DNA of 64,000 bases, from NCBI RefSeq assembly GCF_000383975.1, contig NZ_KB913017.1, forward strand, positions 813,133 to 877,132, read 5' to 3'. Position 1 is the stretch's first letter; each line of letters opens with the position of its first letter. Shown here one piece after another: positions 46,028-54,582 of this stretch. The position numbers and the translations under genes were made by a program. The DNA is from Natronorubrum tibetense GA33. Lineage in GTDB: Archaea; Halobacteriota; Halobacteria; Halobacteriales; Natrialbaceae. The notes beneath the pieces were generated by a model. That model had not been told where the DNA came from and did not search any database. It saw only the letters and a list, made by a program, of their open reading frames with translations.

Positions 46028-46044
46028 GTGACGCTCAGCGTCAC
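46028..46044. repeat. Short palindrome GTGACGCT-C-AGCGTCAC
   Basis: A perfect inverted repeat with a one-base centre in the 260-base gap between the HD gene and the convergent winged-helix gene. No gene is visible in that gap. It could be a shared bidirectional terminator stem or a protein-binding palindrome. Confidence 0.4.
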
Positions 46045-46210
46045 TCCACATCGGTCGTCGGCCCGCTCGTTCGCCCTACGGGCTCACTCGCGGTGACTGT
46101 CGTTGGATCGCCAGCCCTCCCCCGGATCGCGGAAGCGCCGCAGATCGCGGTGCTTCCGCTCTCGGCCGTCGAAATCGGATAACGAACGGGGTCGTCGTTC
46201 AAAATTGGAC

Positions 46211-46435
46211 TCAGACGATCTCGAACCCGGAATCCGTCCGCTCGAGGTACCCTCGCTCACGAAGCGTGCCGGTGATCGAGAGCACGGTGCCCTTCTTGAC
46301 GTTGAGATCGTCACAGAGACGCTCGATCGTCGCGCCGTCGGTCGTCACAACGTACAGATAGACCAGTTTCGCCCGCGGTGACTCGAGATCGTCTGGGACC
46401 GGTATCGTCGACTTGAGTTGTCCGTCTGCGTGCAT
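46211..46435 (-). CDS. Small winged-helix transcriptional regulator
   Basis: A 74-residue DNA-binding protein made almost only of a winged helix: SPRAKLVYLYVVTTDGATIE, then LCDDLNVKKGTVLSITGTL as helix-turn-helix and RGYLERTDSGFEIV as wing. It resembles the TrmB/MarR-like small regulators common in haloarchaea. ATG 46435 gives MHADGQLKSTIPVPDD, the usual N-terminus for this group. Target unknown. Confidence 0.82.
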   Translation of the reverse strand: MHADGQLKSTIPVPDDLESPRAKLVYLYVVTTDGATIERLCDDLNVKKGTVLSITGTLRERGYLERTDSGFEIV

Positions 46436-46576
46436 ACGCCAGCGTCTATTTTCGACGATATTAAAACTGAGTATCGTCATCTGTCGAACATCGAGCGGCT
46501 GAAAACGTCAAACCGGAAGCGAAGCGGCGGGGGCGAGTCAGAGCGCTTTTTGGTATCGACCGTCTCCTCACCGCTC

Positions 46577-46771
46577 ATGAATCTCCAACTCATCCTCTTG
46601 GGACTGCTAACCGGGACGCTCACCGGTGCGTTCTTCGCGCTTTTCGACGTCCCAATTCCGGCACCGCCGGAGCTCCCGGGACTCATGGGAATCGTCGGTA
46701 TCTATCTCGGCTACAAACTCGTCCAGCATCTAGGCGTCAGCGTCGACGTCCTCGAGTCGGTCGGTTTTTGA
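46577..46771 (+). CDS. XapX-domain small membrane protein
   Basis: A 64-residue protein with two membrane helices (LQLILLGLLTGTLTGAFFAL, GLMGIVGIYLGYKLVQHLG) joined by a proline-rich loop PIPAPPELPGL. Helix-loop-helix with PxPxPPxLPG matches the XapX family. The start at ATG 46577 is chosen because the frame upstream lacks membrane character. Role unknown. Confidence 0.85.
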   Translation: MNLQLILLGLLTGTLTGAFFALFDVPIPAPPELPGLMGIVGIYLGYKLVQHLGVSVDVLESVGF

Positions 46772-46816
46772 CGAGAACCGTCACGTCGGTTGTCGAACGG
46801 GTTGTGATGTGTGGTA

Positions 46817-48121
46817 TCAGGGCGCAGCATCGAGGTCCGCAGCGAACTCGCGAGCCCGCGCTCTGATCGCCGCGGCGTCCACGACGAGCACGTCGCCATC
46901 TCGCATCAGGACGTCGCCGTCGACCATCGTAAACTGCACGTCGTCGCCGTGAGCGGCGAACACCAGGTGCGAAAGCACGTCGTGAATCGGCGTGGCGCGG
47001 GTGATATCGGTCTCGAGGCCGACGATATCGGCCTTCCACCCCTCACGAAGCGCCCCGACTCGATCGAACCCCGCCGCGCGGGCCCCGTTGATCGTCGCCA
47101 TCTCGAACACCGTCTGTGCGGGAAGGGCCTGGGGCTCGAGCCGATCGACCTTCTGGAGCAGACTGGCCTGACGCATTTCCGTGAACGGATCGAGCGTGTT
47201 GTTACACGGCGGGCCGTCGTTGCCCAGTCCCACGTTGATTCCCCGGTCCAGATAGTCGAGCACCGGCGCCACGCCGCTTGCGAGTTTCATGTTCGAGGAC
47301 GGGCAGTAAGTGACGTGCGTTCCCGTCTCCGCGAGCAGTTCGCGCTCCGATTCGTCCGTCCAGACGCAGTGGGCGAGCACGACATCCTCGCCGGTCAGCC
47401 CGACCTCGTCGAGCCAGTGGATGTTCCGCCGGCCGGTCTCGTCCTCCACCGACTGGATCTCACCGCGGTTCTCGCTTGCGTGCGTGTGAATCCGCACGCC
47501 GTCGTAGGCGTCCGCGAGCTCTCGACTGCCGCGGAGACACTCCTCCGTACAGCTCACGGCGAACCGCGGTGTCACGGCGTACTGAATGCGGCCGTCCTCG
47601 ATCCCGTGATACTGCTGAATCAGCCGTTCGCTCTCCGTGAGGGCCTCGTCGGTGTCCTCTAACAGCCCCGGCGGCGCTTCCTTGTCCATCATCACCTTCC
47701 CGAGTCGACCGCGAATCCCCAGTTCTCGAGCGGCCTCGAAGGCCTCCTCCGCGTGGGCGACCGAGAGGTGATCGACACAGCCCGTCGTCCCGCTCTCGAT
47801 CATCTCGAGGTAGCCGAGTTCGGCCGCGGCGCCCATTGCCTCCGGCGACAGCGACGCCTCCATCGGGAGGACGTACTCGAAGAGCCAGTCGAGGAGTTCG
47901 GTGTCGTCGGCGATGCCGCGGCCGAGACTCTGGACCGAGTGGACGTGCGCGCCGACGGTTCCCGGCGCGAGGATGTCGTACGAATCCCGCTCGTGGTCCG
48001 GATACTGCTCGAGACAGGTCGACCGATCGCCGACGGCGACGATGCGGTCGTCCTCGACGACGACCGCCCCGTCGTGAATTACGGTTTCAGCGTCAACGAC
48101 GACGGTTCCCGACAACAACAT
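46817..48121 (-). CDS. Amidohydrolase of the nucleoside deaminase type (MTA/SAH/5'-deoxyadenosine deaminase)
   Basis: A 434-residue TIM-barrel amidohydrolase. Metal ligands: H59 and H61 in GAHVHSVQS, the histidine of GVRIHTHASENRGE, LAHCVWTDE, and the aspartate in GLGNDGPPCNN. The last motif and THVTYCPSSNMKLASGVAPV are typical of S-adenosylhomocysteine/methylthioadenosine deaminases, which recycle nucleoside by-products. A related aminohydrolase activity (guanine or chlorohydrolase type) cannot be excluded. Confidence 0.88.
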   Translation of the reverse strand: MLLSGTVVVDAETVIHDGAVVVEDDRIVAVGDRSTCLEQYPDHERDSYDILAPGTVGAHVHSVQSLGRGIADDTELLDWLFEYVLPMEASLSPEAMGAAAELGYLEMIESGTTGCVDHLSVAHAEEAFEAARELGIRGRLGKVMMDKEAPPGLLEDTDEALTESERLIQQYHGIEDGRIQYAVTPRFAVSCTEECLRGSRELADAYDGVRIHTHASENRGEIQSVEDETGRRNIHWLDEVGLTGEDVVLAHCVWTDESERELLAETGTHVTYCPSSNMKLASGVAPVLDYLDRGINVGLGNDGPPCNNTLDPFTEMRQASLLQKVDRLEPQALPAQTVFEMATINGARAAGFDRVGALREGWKADIVGLETDITRATPIHDVLSHLVFAAHGDDVQFTMVDGDVLMRDGDVLVVDAAAIRARAREFAADLDAAP

Positions 48122-48164
48122 ATCGAGACTCGATAGCCGGCGGCGGCCCTTATCTCTGTGGATC

Positions 48165-48353
48165 TCAGGACGATCTAAGCGACATCGACAGCTGCGAGAG
48201 TCCCCACGCGAGCGAGATGAGCACGGCGAACGTGAGGTAGCCGACGCCGAGCGGCAGGAGAATCAACGGCAGGTAGTCGGCGAAGAGGTAGAACGTGACC
48301 GCGAGCACCGGAACGAGAACGAGATTCAGCCGGACGAATCGCTCGATACCCAT
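48165..48353 (-). CDS. Small two-helix membrane protein
   Basis: A 62-residue protein starting MGIERFVRLNLVLV, with two helices (VLVPVLAVTFYLFADYLPL and GVGYLTFAVLISLAWGL) and a polar tail. It lies between the deaminase and the sdh operon on the same strand. Family not recognised. Confidence 0.65.
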   Translation of the reverse strand: MGIERFVRLNLVLVPVLAVTFYLFADYLPLILLPLGVGYLTFAVLISLAWGLSQLSMSLRSS

Positions 48354-48452
48354 TACGTGAGGGAAACTGGACTGGACATTTAGCCTTGCTGGTGTCGGTC
48401 GAGAACGTAGTCGACGGGAGCCGGCCATCGGAAAACGGTCCGCAGTGAGCCG

Positions 48453-50291
48453 TCAGTAGCTGCGGTCTTTCGGCTCGTAGGTCTTGTCCTCGCCCTCGAG
48501 GATGACCGGGCGGTAAAAGATCTTCGGCTCGCCCTCTTCCCAGGAGATGAGCGTGTGCTTGAGCCAGTTTTCGTCGTCGCGGATCTGGTTCTCCTGGCGC
48601 CAGTGGGCACCGCGGAACTCGTTGCGCACGAGCGCGCCGAGCGCGATGGTCTCGGCGACGTCGATCAGGTTGCGCGTCTCGATGGTCTGCTGGAGGTCAG
48701 TGTTGAACGTTCGCGAGGGATCGTCGACGTAGACGTCCTGATACTCCTCGCGGCACTCGCGAATGAGTCGCAGGGCTTTCTTGACGCCCTCCTCGGTCCG
48801 GAAGACGTTCACGTAGTCCGTCATCGCGTTCTGGAGCTTCTGTCGGATCTCGGCGTGTTGGACGCCGGTATCCTTCTCCATCAGGTAGTCGACGTGCTCG
48901 CGGGCGCTTTCGACCTGGCGCTCGAGGATGCCCTCGGCGTCAGCCGTCATTCCGCCGTCCGCAGCGACGCCGCCGCTGCTGTCGAGACCGGCGCTACCGG
49001 GCTGGACGGGCAGTTCGGTTTCGGTTTCGTCCTCGACGTCGTCACCGTAGCCGGTCCGGATCTGGGGCTCGCCGAGGTCGTCGCCAGCGGCGTGGCGTCC
49101 GGCGCGCTTGCCGAAGACGATCAGTTCCGGCAGGGCGTTGCCGCCGAGTCGGTTGCCGCCGTGGACGGAGACGCAGGCACATTCGCCGGCCGCGTAGAGA
49201 CCGTTGATACAGGTCTGTCCGTTCTCGTCGACCTCGATGCCGCCCATCGCGTAGTGCTGGCCGGGTTTGACCGGCATCGGTTCGATGAGGCCGTCGACGC
49301 CCTCGAAGTCCTCCGCGAGGTGGAGGATGTTCTCGAGGCGGTCCAGAATGCGCTCCTCGCCGAGGTGGCGCATGTCGAGGTGGACGTACTCGTCGTTGAC
49401 GCCGCGACCCTCCTGGACTTCGGTCAGTTCGGCTCGCGCGACGACGTCGCGGGAGGCGAGTTCGCCATCGTTGTTCGCGTAGCCGTGCTCGAACATGAAC
49501 CGCTCGCCATCGTTGTTGTAGAGGATCCCGCCTTCACCGCGGACACCCTCACTGATGAGGACACCCGTCGAGGGGAGGGAGGTCGGGTGGAACTGGATGA
49601 ACTCCATGTCCTCGAGCGGCGCGCCCGCGCGATAGGCCATCGCGTGGCCGTCGCCGGTACAGGAGACGGCGTTCGTGGTGTGATCGAAGGCCTGACCGGG
49701 ACCGCCGGTCGCGAGGATAACGCCGTCGTTCGCCTTGAACCCTTCAACCTTCCCGGACTGGACGTCGTAGGCGACGACCCCGTGACACTCGCGCTCGTTG
49801 GGGTCGTCCTCGTCGGTCGTCGCCAGATCCATGACGTACCACTCGTCGTAGACCTGAATGCCGCGTTTGACGACCTGCTCGTACATCACGTGCAGCAGGT
49901 GGTGACCCGTCTCCGCGCCCGCGTAGGTGGTCCGCGGGAACGAAAGTCCGCCGAAGGGACGCTGGGAGACGCGGCCGTCCTCCTCGCGGGAGAACGGCAT
50001 CCCCCAGTGCTCGAGCGTGATCGTGTCTTCGGGGGAGTCCTGCGTGAGGGTCTCGACTGCCGGCGCGTCGGCCAGGTAGTCCGACCCCTTCATCGTGTCG
50101 TAGGCGTGGAGTTCCCAGTCGTCGCCCTCGCGGAGCGCGGCGTTAATTCCACCCTCCGCTGCACCCGTGTGACTGCGAACCGGGTGGAGTTTCGAGACGA
50201 GTGCGACGTCCGCACCCGCCTCGTCCGCTGCGACCGCAGCACGGAGACCGGCGCCGCCGGCGCCGACCACGATAACGTCGTGTTCGTACAT
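48453..50291 (-). CDS. sdhA: Succinate dehydrogenase flavoprotein subunit SdhA
   Basis: A 612-residue FAD protein that oxidises succinate to fumarate. FAD-binding VVGAGGAGLRAAVAADEAG opens it. The covalent FAD histidine is in RSHTGAAEGGINA. QFHPTSLPSTG, VRGEGGILYNNDGERFM and the active-site HYAMGGIEVDENG and GGNRLGGNALPE regions follow. It is the last gene of sdhCDBA, two bases after the sdhB stop. Confidence 0.97.
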   Translation of the reverse strand: MYEHDVIVVGAGGAGLRAAVAADEAGADVALVSKLHPVRSHTGAAEGGINAALREGDDWELHAYDTMKGSDYLADAPAVETLTQDSPEDTITLEHWGMPFSREEDGRVSQRPFGGLSFPRTTYAGAETGHHLLHVMYEQVVKRGIQVYDEWYVMDLATTDEDDPNERECHGVVAYDVQSGKVEGFKANDGVILATGGPGQAFDHTTNAVSCTGDGHAMAYRAGAPLEDMEFIQFHPTSLPSTGVLISEGVRGEGGILYNNDGERFMFEHGYANNDGELASRDVVARAELTEVQEGRGVNDEYVHLDMRHLGEERILDRLENILHLAEDFEGVDGLIEPMPVKPGQHYAMGGIEVDENGQTCINGLYAAGECACVSVHGGNRLGGNALPELIVFGKRAGRHAAGDDLGEPQIRTGYGDDVEDETETELPVQPGSAGLDSSGGVAADGGMTADAEGILERQVESAREHVDYLMEKDTGVQHAEIRQKLQNAMTDYVNVFRTEEGVKKALRLIRECREEYQDVYVDDPSRTFNTDLQQTIETRNLIDVAETIALGALVRNEFRGAHWRQENQIRDDENWLKHTLISWEEGEPKIFYRPVILEGEDKTYEPKDRSY

Positions 50292-50292
50292 G

Positions 50293-51171
50293 TTACCAGA
50301 ACTTCAGGTTTTTCTTGACCGCTTCCCGCTTGAGCTCCTGAATGTGCTCGGTGAGCGGGATGTCTTTCGGACACACCTCGGTACAGGAGAACTGGGTCTG
50401 GCAGCGCCAGACGCCGTGTTCCTGCTCGATGATGCGGAGTCGGTGCTCTTTGACTTCCTCGTCCTCGCGGTCGTCCATCGCGAAGCGGTAGGCCTTGTTG
50501 ATCGCGGCCGGACCGAGATACTCGTTGTCGCCCGCGGCGATGTTACACGAGGACATACACGCGCCACACCAGATACAGCGCGTGGACATCTTGATCTTCT
50601 CGCGGTTCTCTCGGGATTGGCGCTGTTCCTCCAGATCGCCCGTCGGGAGGTCGTCCTGCTGGAGGTAGGGCTCGACGGTGTGCATCTGGTCGTAGAAGTG
50701 GTCCATATCGACGACCAGGTCCTTGACGACCTCCTGGTGGGGCAGCGGCTCGATCCGAACCGGGTGCTCGAGATCGGCCATCTGCGTCTTACAGCCCAGT
50801 CGCTGCTTGCCGTTGACGAAGAAGGCGTCCGATCCACAGACGGCCTGCCGACAGGAGTGTCGGAAGGTCAGCGACGAGTCGTAGTGGTCCCGCGCGTACA
50901 TCACGGCGTCGAGGACCGTCATCCCCTTCTCGAAGGGGACGTGGAACTCGTCGAAGCGTGGTTCCTGTTTGTCCGCGACCTCGGGGTCGTAGCGGAAGAC
51001 CTTGATGAGGACCGTCTCCCCATCGAGTTCGCCGTCGTCGGCCGTCCTTTGATCGATCTCGCCGGTTTCTTTCTCTTTCTCGTCGACCGGCGACTCGGCC
51101 CCCTTCATTTCGGGGTCTTGCGGTGCCTCCTGACTCTCCGGCTGTTCGGGTTTCTGCTGTTGAGTACTCAT
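50293..51171 (-). CDS. sdhB: Succinate dehydrogenase iron-sulfur subunit SdhB
   Basis: A 292-residue protein. The acidic N-terminal extension (about 50 residues) is longer than in bacteria. The 2Fe-2S cysteines are in FRHSCRQAVCGSDA and LGCKT. CIWCGACMSSCN and CQTQFSCTEVCPKDI provide the 4Fe-4S and 3Fe-4S clusters. ATG 51171 overlaps the sdhD stop. It passes electrons from SdhA to the membrane anchor and quinone. Confidence 0.96.
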   Translation of the reverse strand: MSTQQQKPEQPESQEAPQDPEMKGAESPVDEKEKETGEIDQRTADDGELDGETVLIKVFRYDPEVADKQEPRFDEFHVPFEKGMTVLDAVMYARDHYDSSLTFRHSCRQAVCGSDAFFVNGKQRLGCKTQMADLEHPVRIEPLPHQEVVKDLVVDMDHFYDQMHTVEPYLQQDDLPTGDLEEQRQSRENREKIKMSTRCIWCGACMSSCNIAAGDNEYLGPAAINKAYRFAMDDREDEEVKEHRLRIIEQEHGVWRCQTQFSCTEVCPKDIPLTEHIQELKREAVKKNLKFW

Positions 51172-51539
51172 ATGATCACCACCCCTGCCATAGCCATTGC
51201 AACGATGATTCCCTGCACGATGAGTGCCACGCTCGCGATGACAAGCACTGCGAGCACGACCTTCTTCTGCGTTCCCTTCAGGCCCTGATTGACCAGCGCG
51301 TTGTAGACGCCGTTGACACCGTGGAACGTCCCGGCGATCAGGAACAGCACCATCGTCAGGAAGTAACCGACGTTCTCCATGCGAGCCTGCGTGCCCGCGA
51401 ACGTGACATCGGCCGCGTGATTCACGAAGTGTAGCTGGAAGAAGTGGAAGGCGAGAACGACGACCAGAAACGCCGCCGTGATCCGCTGGAGCAGCCATCC
51501 GGTGCCGCCGGGCGTGAACGAGGAGTATCGTTCCGCCAT
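51168..51539 (-). CDS. sdhD: Succinate dehydrogenase membrane anchor SdhD
   Basis: A 123-residue protein with three helices (LLQRITAAFLVVVLAFHFFQ, YFLTMVLFLIAGTFHGVNGV, VVLAVLVIASVALIVQGII). Histidines in FHFFQLHFVNH and GTFHGVNG are candidate haem or quinone ligands. It overlaps sdhC and sdhB by single codons. Confidence 0.92.
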   Translation of the reverse strand: MAERYSSFTPGGTGWLLQRITAAFLVVVLAFHFFQLHFVNHAADVTFAGTQARMENVGYFLTMVLFLIAGTFHGVNGVYNALVNQGLKGTQKKVVLAVLVIASVALIVQGIIVAMAMAGVVII

Positions 51540-51967
51540 TAGAGGGCCACCCCGTCCATGAAGGTTGGGACGCTCGCAACGGTGATGATTGCCGTCAGCA
51601 CCAGCGAGGCGTAGAAACTCTTGTCCTGTGCGTCCAGCCCGACGCCGAGATCGACCATCAGCAGTCGAAGCCCGTTCAGGATGTGGAACACAGCTACGGC
51701 GAGGAGACCGACCTCGAGCACGCGGACGATGAACAGCGACTCGAGTCCCTGAATCGTCGTCGTGTAGATGTCATCGCCCGATGCAACCAGCGAGGCGTCG
51801 CCGCTCGCTGCGCCGACGGCTGTACTCAGCACGGCGATGTGGGTGAACAGATAGCCGATTAACATCCACCCGGTGAACTTGTGGAAGATCCACGCCCACA
51901 TGCCGGCCGAGAACTCCTTCCATCGGCCGAAGTCCTCGATGAGACCGCGATTGTAAGACTGACTCAT
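51539..51967 (-). CDS. sdhC: Succinate dehydrogenase cytochrome b subunit SdhC
   Basis: A 142-residue membrane subunit starting [16 protein letters not shown]. It has three helices, with [19 protein letters not shown] early and [16 protein letters not shown] late; the histidine of the latter is the likely haem b ligand. It is the first gene of the operon. An A/T-rich element around 51996-52018 is the probable promoter. Confidence 0.93.
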   Translation of the reverse strand: MSQSYNRGLIEDFGRWKEFSAGMWAWIFHKFTGWMLIGYLFTHIAVLSTAVGAASGDASLVASGDDIYTTTIQGLESLFIVRVLEVGLLAVAVFHILNGLRLLMVDLGVGLDAQDKSFYASLVLTAIITVASVPTFMDGVAL

Positions 51968-52191
51968 ACGCTCATGTGCACCGTTAGACCGTGGGGGTAT
52001 AGAAGTTACTTTTATCGCTTCTATCTTGTCTTTCGCGCGAACATGAGTGGGGCGAAACAAACCAGATTTGGCGACCGATCCCGAACAGGTTCGCAACCCG
52101 AGCAGCGGTGTGGCCGTCGGTCGTCACGTGCGCCGTCAACTCGGGGCCGGTTGTCGCGGGCCTCGTCGACCGCCGGTCCCGCCTCCGTGCG

Positions 52192-53298
52192 CTATCCGTT
52201 TTCGGTCTCCTCGTCGCCGGTCGGCCGGAGTTCGGAACGCGAACTCGCTTTGGTTCGTTCGCGCTCGAGTGCCGTTCGAGTATCCGGCGAAAGCCCGACG
52301 AGATGGCACAGCGGGTTCCCCGGGTAGACCACCGGGTTCTCGAGGACGCCGACGATGAGCCCGGTAAAGGGAGCCTCGACGGTGACGATGTCGTCTTCCT
52401 CCTTGAACGGGTTCGTGATCGCACAGATCACCTCGCCCTCGCGGACGAACTCCCCGCGACCGCGTTTCATGTCGACGATTCCGCCGGCGTCCGCGCGGAT
52501 CCAGGTCTTCTCGTTGTCGTCGTCGATGACGGTCCGCCACCCCGGCCAGTGGACCGAAGACTCCCGGTGGAGCCCGAACTCGGCGAGGACGCTCGCGACG
52601 CCGGTTAGCGCGCGATCGATCAGGCGGCGTTGGAATCGGTGGGCTTCGCCCATCTCCACGGTGATCGTCGGAACGTCCTCTTGCGTGGCCTCCCGTCGGA
52701 GCGTTCCGGAGGGCCCCTCGCCGGCGATGATGACGTTCGAACTGAACGACTTCGCGAGACGCTCGACGATGGGCTTGTCCATATTAGCCCGCACGTGCAG
52801 CATGTTGGTCCGCCCGCGCGTGGAGGTATGAAAGTCGATTCCGAGGTCGCAGGGCTCGATGAAGTTCGTGAAAATTCGGTGGGCCATCCGCCGGGCGCTG
52901 GTCGACCCCTCGCGGCCGGGAAACGACCGGTTCAGGTCCCGGTCGTAGATCGGCAGGTAGCGTTCCTGGGCGAGAAAGCCCGGCACGTTCATCACCGGGA
53001 GACAGACCAGCGTACCGTGGAGCATCGAGTGGTCCCAGTCGTGGGCGACCTCGCGGACGACCTCGATACCGTTGAGTTCGTCCCCGTGGGCCGCCGCCGA
53101 GAGACAGACCGTCGGGCCGGGATATTTGCCGTTGATCACCGTTACGGGGATTCGTACCGGGTCTCCGAGGTACGTCTCGCTGATGCCGTACCGGATGTTG
53201 GCCGACTCGCCGGGATCGACCCGTCCGCCGTTATACGTAAACGCCTCGGCCGGGTCGGACGAACCGTCGTCGGGCGGTTCGTCGTTCTCGTCGTTCAT
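52192..53298 (-). CDS. Succinylglutamate desuccinylase/aspartoacylase-family hydrolase
   Basis: A 368-residue zinc carboxypeptidase-fold enzyme. H71 and E74 in AAHGDELNG and the histidine of LGIDFHTSTRGRTNM are the zinc ligands, and the catalytic-site region reads TITVEMGEAH. A C-terminal barrel (GGIVDMKRGRGEFV, VEAPFTGLIVGVLENP) resembles the M14 AGTO/ectoine-hydrolase-like group. Start ATG 53298 (MNDENDEPPDDG). It probably deacylates an N-acyl amino acid; substrate unknown. Confidence 0.88.
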   Translation of the reverse strand: MNDENDEPPDDGSSDPAEAFTYNGGRVDPGESANIRYGISETYLGDPVRIPVTVINGKYPGPTVCLSAAAHGDELNGIEVVREVAHDWDHSMLHGTLVCLPVMNVPGFLAQERYLPIYDRDLNRSFPGREGSTSARRMAHRIFTNFIEPCDLGIDFHTSTRGRTNMLHVRANMDKPIVERLAKSFSSNVIIAGEGPSGTLRREATQEDVPTITVEMGEAHRFQRRLIDRALTGVASVLAEFGLHRESSVHWPGWRTVIDDDNEKTWIRADAGGIVDMKRGRGEFVREGEVICAITNPFKEEDDIVTVEAPFTGLIVGVLENPVVYPGNPLCHLVGLSPDTRTALERERTKASSRSELRPTGDEETENG

Positions 53299-53510
53299 AC
53301 CAGTGTCTCCGCGGGAAGCAATGTGAATGTTCTCCTGTCGCCGCGAGAGAGGCCCCGTTCGGTCCGCAGATGTCGGCGAATACTCACTACGCACCGTTCA
53401 CGCAGACGAGTATCCGATGTCACCGAAACCCCCTCGTTCCGCGGACAGAAGTCCGGGAAAAACTGACCTCGTGGGCATACGTTTTGTACGAGGGCATGGT
53501 ACTAGTGGCT

Positions 53511-54260
53511 ATGGAGATTCGTGAAGCGACCGACGACGACATCGACACCATTCGATCGATCGCCCACCGCTCGCTCGAGTCGACCTACACCGATTTCCTC
53601 GACGAGGAAACTGTCGACGACGCTATCCACCAGTGGTACGGCGAGTCGTTCGCCGAAGAACTCGCGGACGACCACTCGCTCGTCCTCGTGATCGAACGCG
53701 ACGACGAGGTTGTCGGCTTCTCTCAGAACGACCTGATCGGCCAGCGCTACGACACCGGGCGGATCCTGTGGCTCCACATCGACCCCGACGCCCGCGGCGG
53801 CGGGACGGGCGTCCGCCTGCTCGTTCGGACCCGCGAGAAACTGCTGGAGAACGGTGCCGACCACGTTCAGGCGCTCGTCCTCGAGGACAACGAGGGGGGC
53901 AACGAGTTCTACCAGGACCACGGCTTCGAACGGGCCGGCCAACGCGATGTCGAGATCGGCGACGAGACCTTCACGGAGAACGTCTACGCCGAAGGCAAGA
54001 TCGGCGACGAGGGCTGGGGGGCCGTCGACGAACTCGAGATCGACGGCGAGACCGTCTACGTGAGCTACGGCGAGGCTGCCCGCGGCGAGAAGTCGCCGTT
54101 CTACGGCGCCTACAAGACCGAAGATCAGGAGGAGCTCTACGCCTGGTTCTGCGGCAACTGCGACTCGCTGGACAACACGATGGACACGATGGGGCGAATC
54201 GAGTGTAACGTCTGTGGCAACCGACGGAAAGCGACGCGCTGGGACGCGTCCTACCTCTAA
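53511..54260 (+). CDS. GNAT acetyltransferase fused to a C-terminal zinc ribbon
   Basis: A 249-residue protein. Residues 1-150 form a GNAT domain with the acetyl-CoA loop DARGGGTGVRLL (93-104) and HVQALVLEDNEGGNEFYQDH. After a linker that contains EVYVSY-like strands, C214, C217, C232 and C235 (FCGNCDSL, ECNVCGNR) make a zinc ribbon. ATG 53511 is preferred over upstream starts because GNAT begins directly (MEIREATDDDID). It could acetylate a protein or tRNA-linked substrate. Confidence 0.85.
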   Translation: MEIREATDDDIDTIRSIAHRSLESTYTDFLDEETVDDAIHQWYGESFAEELADDHSLVLVIERDDEVVGFSQNDLIGQRYDTGRILWLHIDPDARGGGTGVRLLVRTREKLLENGADHVQALVLEDNEGGNEFYQDHGFERAGQRDVEIGDETFTENVYAEGKIGDEGWGAVDELEIDGETVYVSYGEAARGEKSPFYGAYKTEDQEELYAWFCGNCDSLDNTMDTMGRIECNVCGNRRKATRWDASYL

Positions 54261-54582
54261 CCCAACACCGACGGGACTGCTCGGTTGAGAGTCGTCTCCG
54301 GAGACCGGTCGTGTCGACTCCGAGCGCGAGTCGGTTCCAAGTACGTTCGGCTTACCGTTTCGGCCGCGGTTTCTCTTCACTCCTCGAGTCGGAAATCGGT
54401 CCGGGCGACGCATCGCCGGCGTATCAGTCGATTGGCACTGTAGCTGAACGTTTCACGACCAGTATCGCGACCGTACGCCGTTTGTCTCCGCATTACAATT
54501 GCCGGATCAGTCCACCGAACAACTACGTCGGTCCTCCGGCCGATCGGTCGCCGAAGCCACCACGTCGTCCAACGGAGTTCGA
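54261..54582. other. Intergenic region before the flippase gene
   Basis: No coding signal is convincing in these 322 bases. A relatively AT-rich patch near 54488-54505 (ATTACAATTG) could be part of the flippase promoter. No repeats or tRNA-like structures are seen. Confidence 0.4.

Noticed and set aside
48555-50318. 587-codon plus-strand frame opposite sdhA
   Set aside because: sdhA is unambiguous; the antisense frame is a codon-bias artefact.
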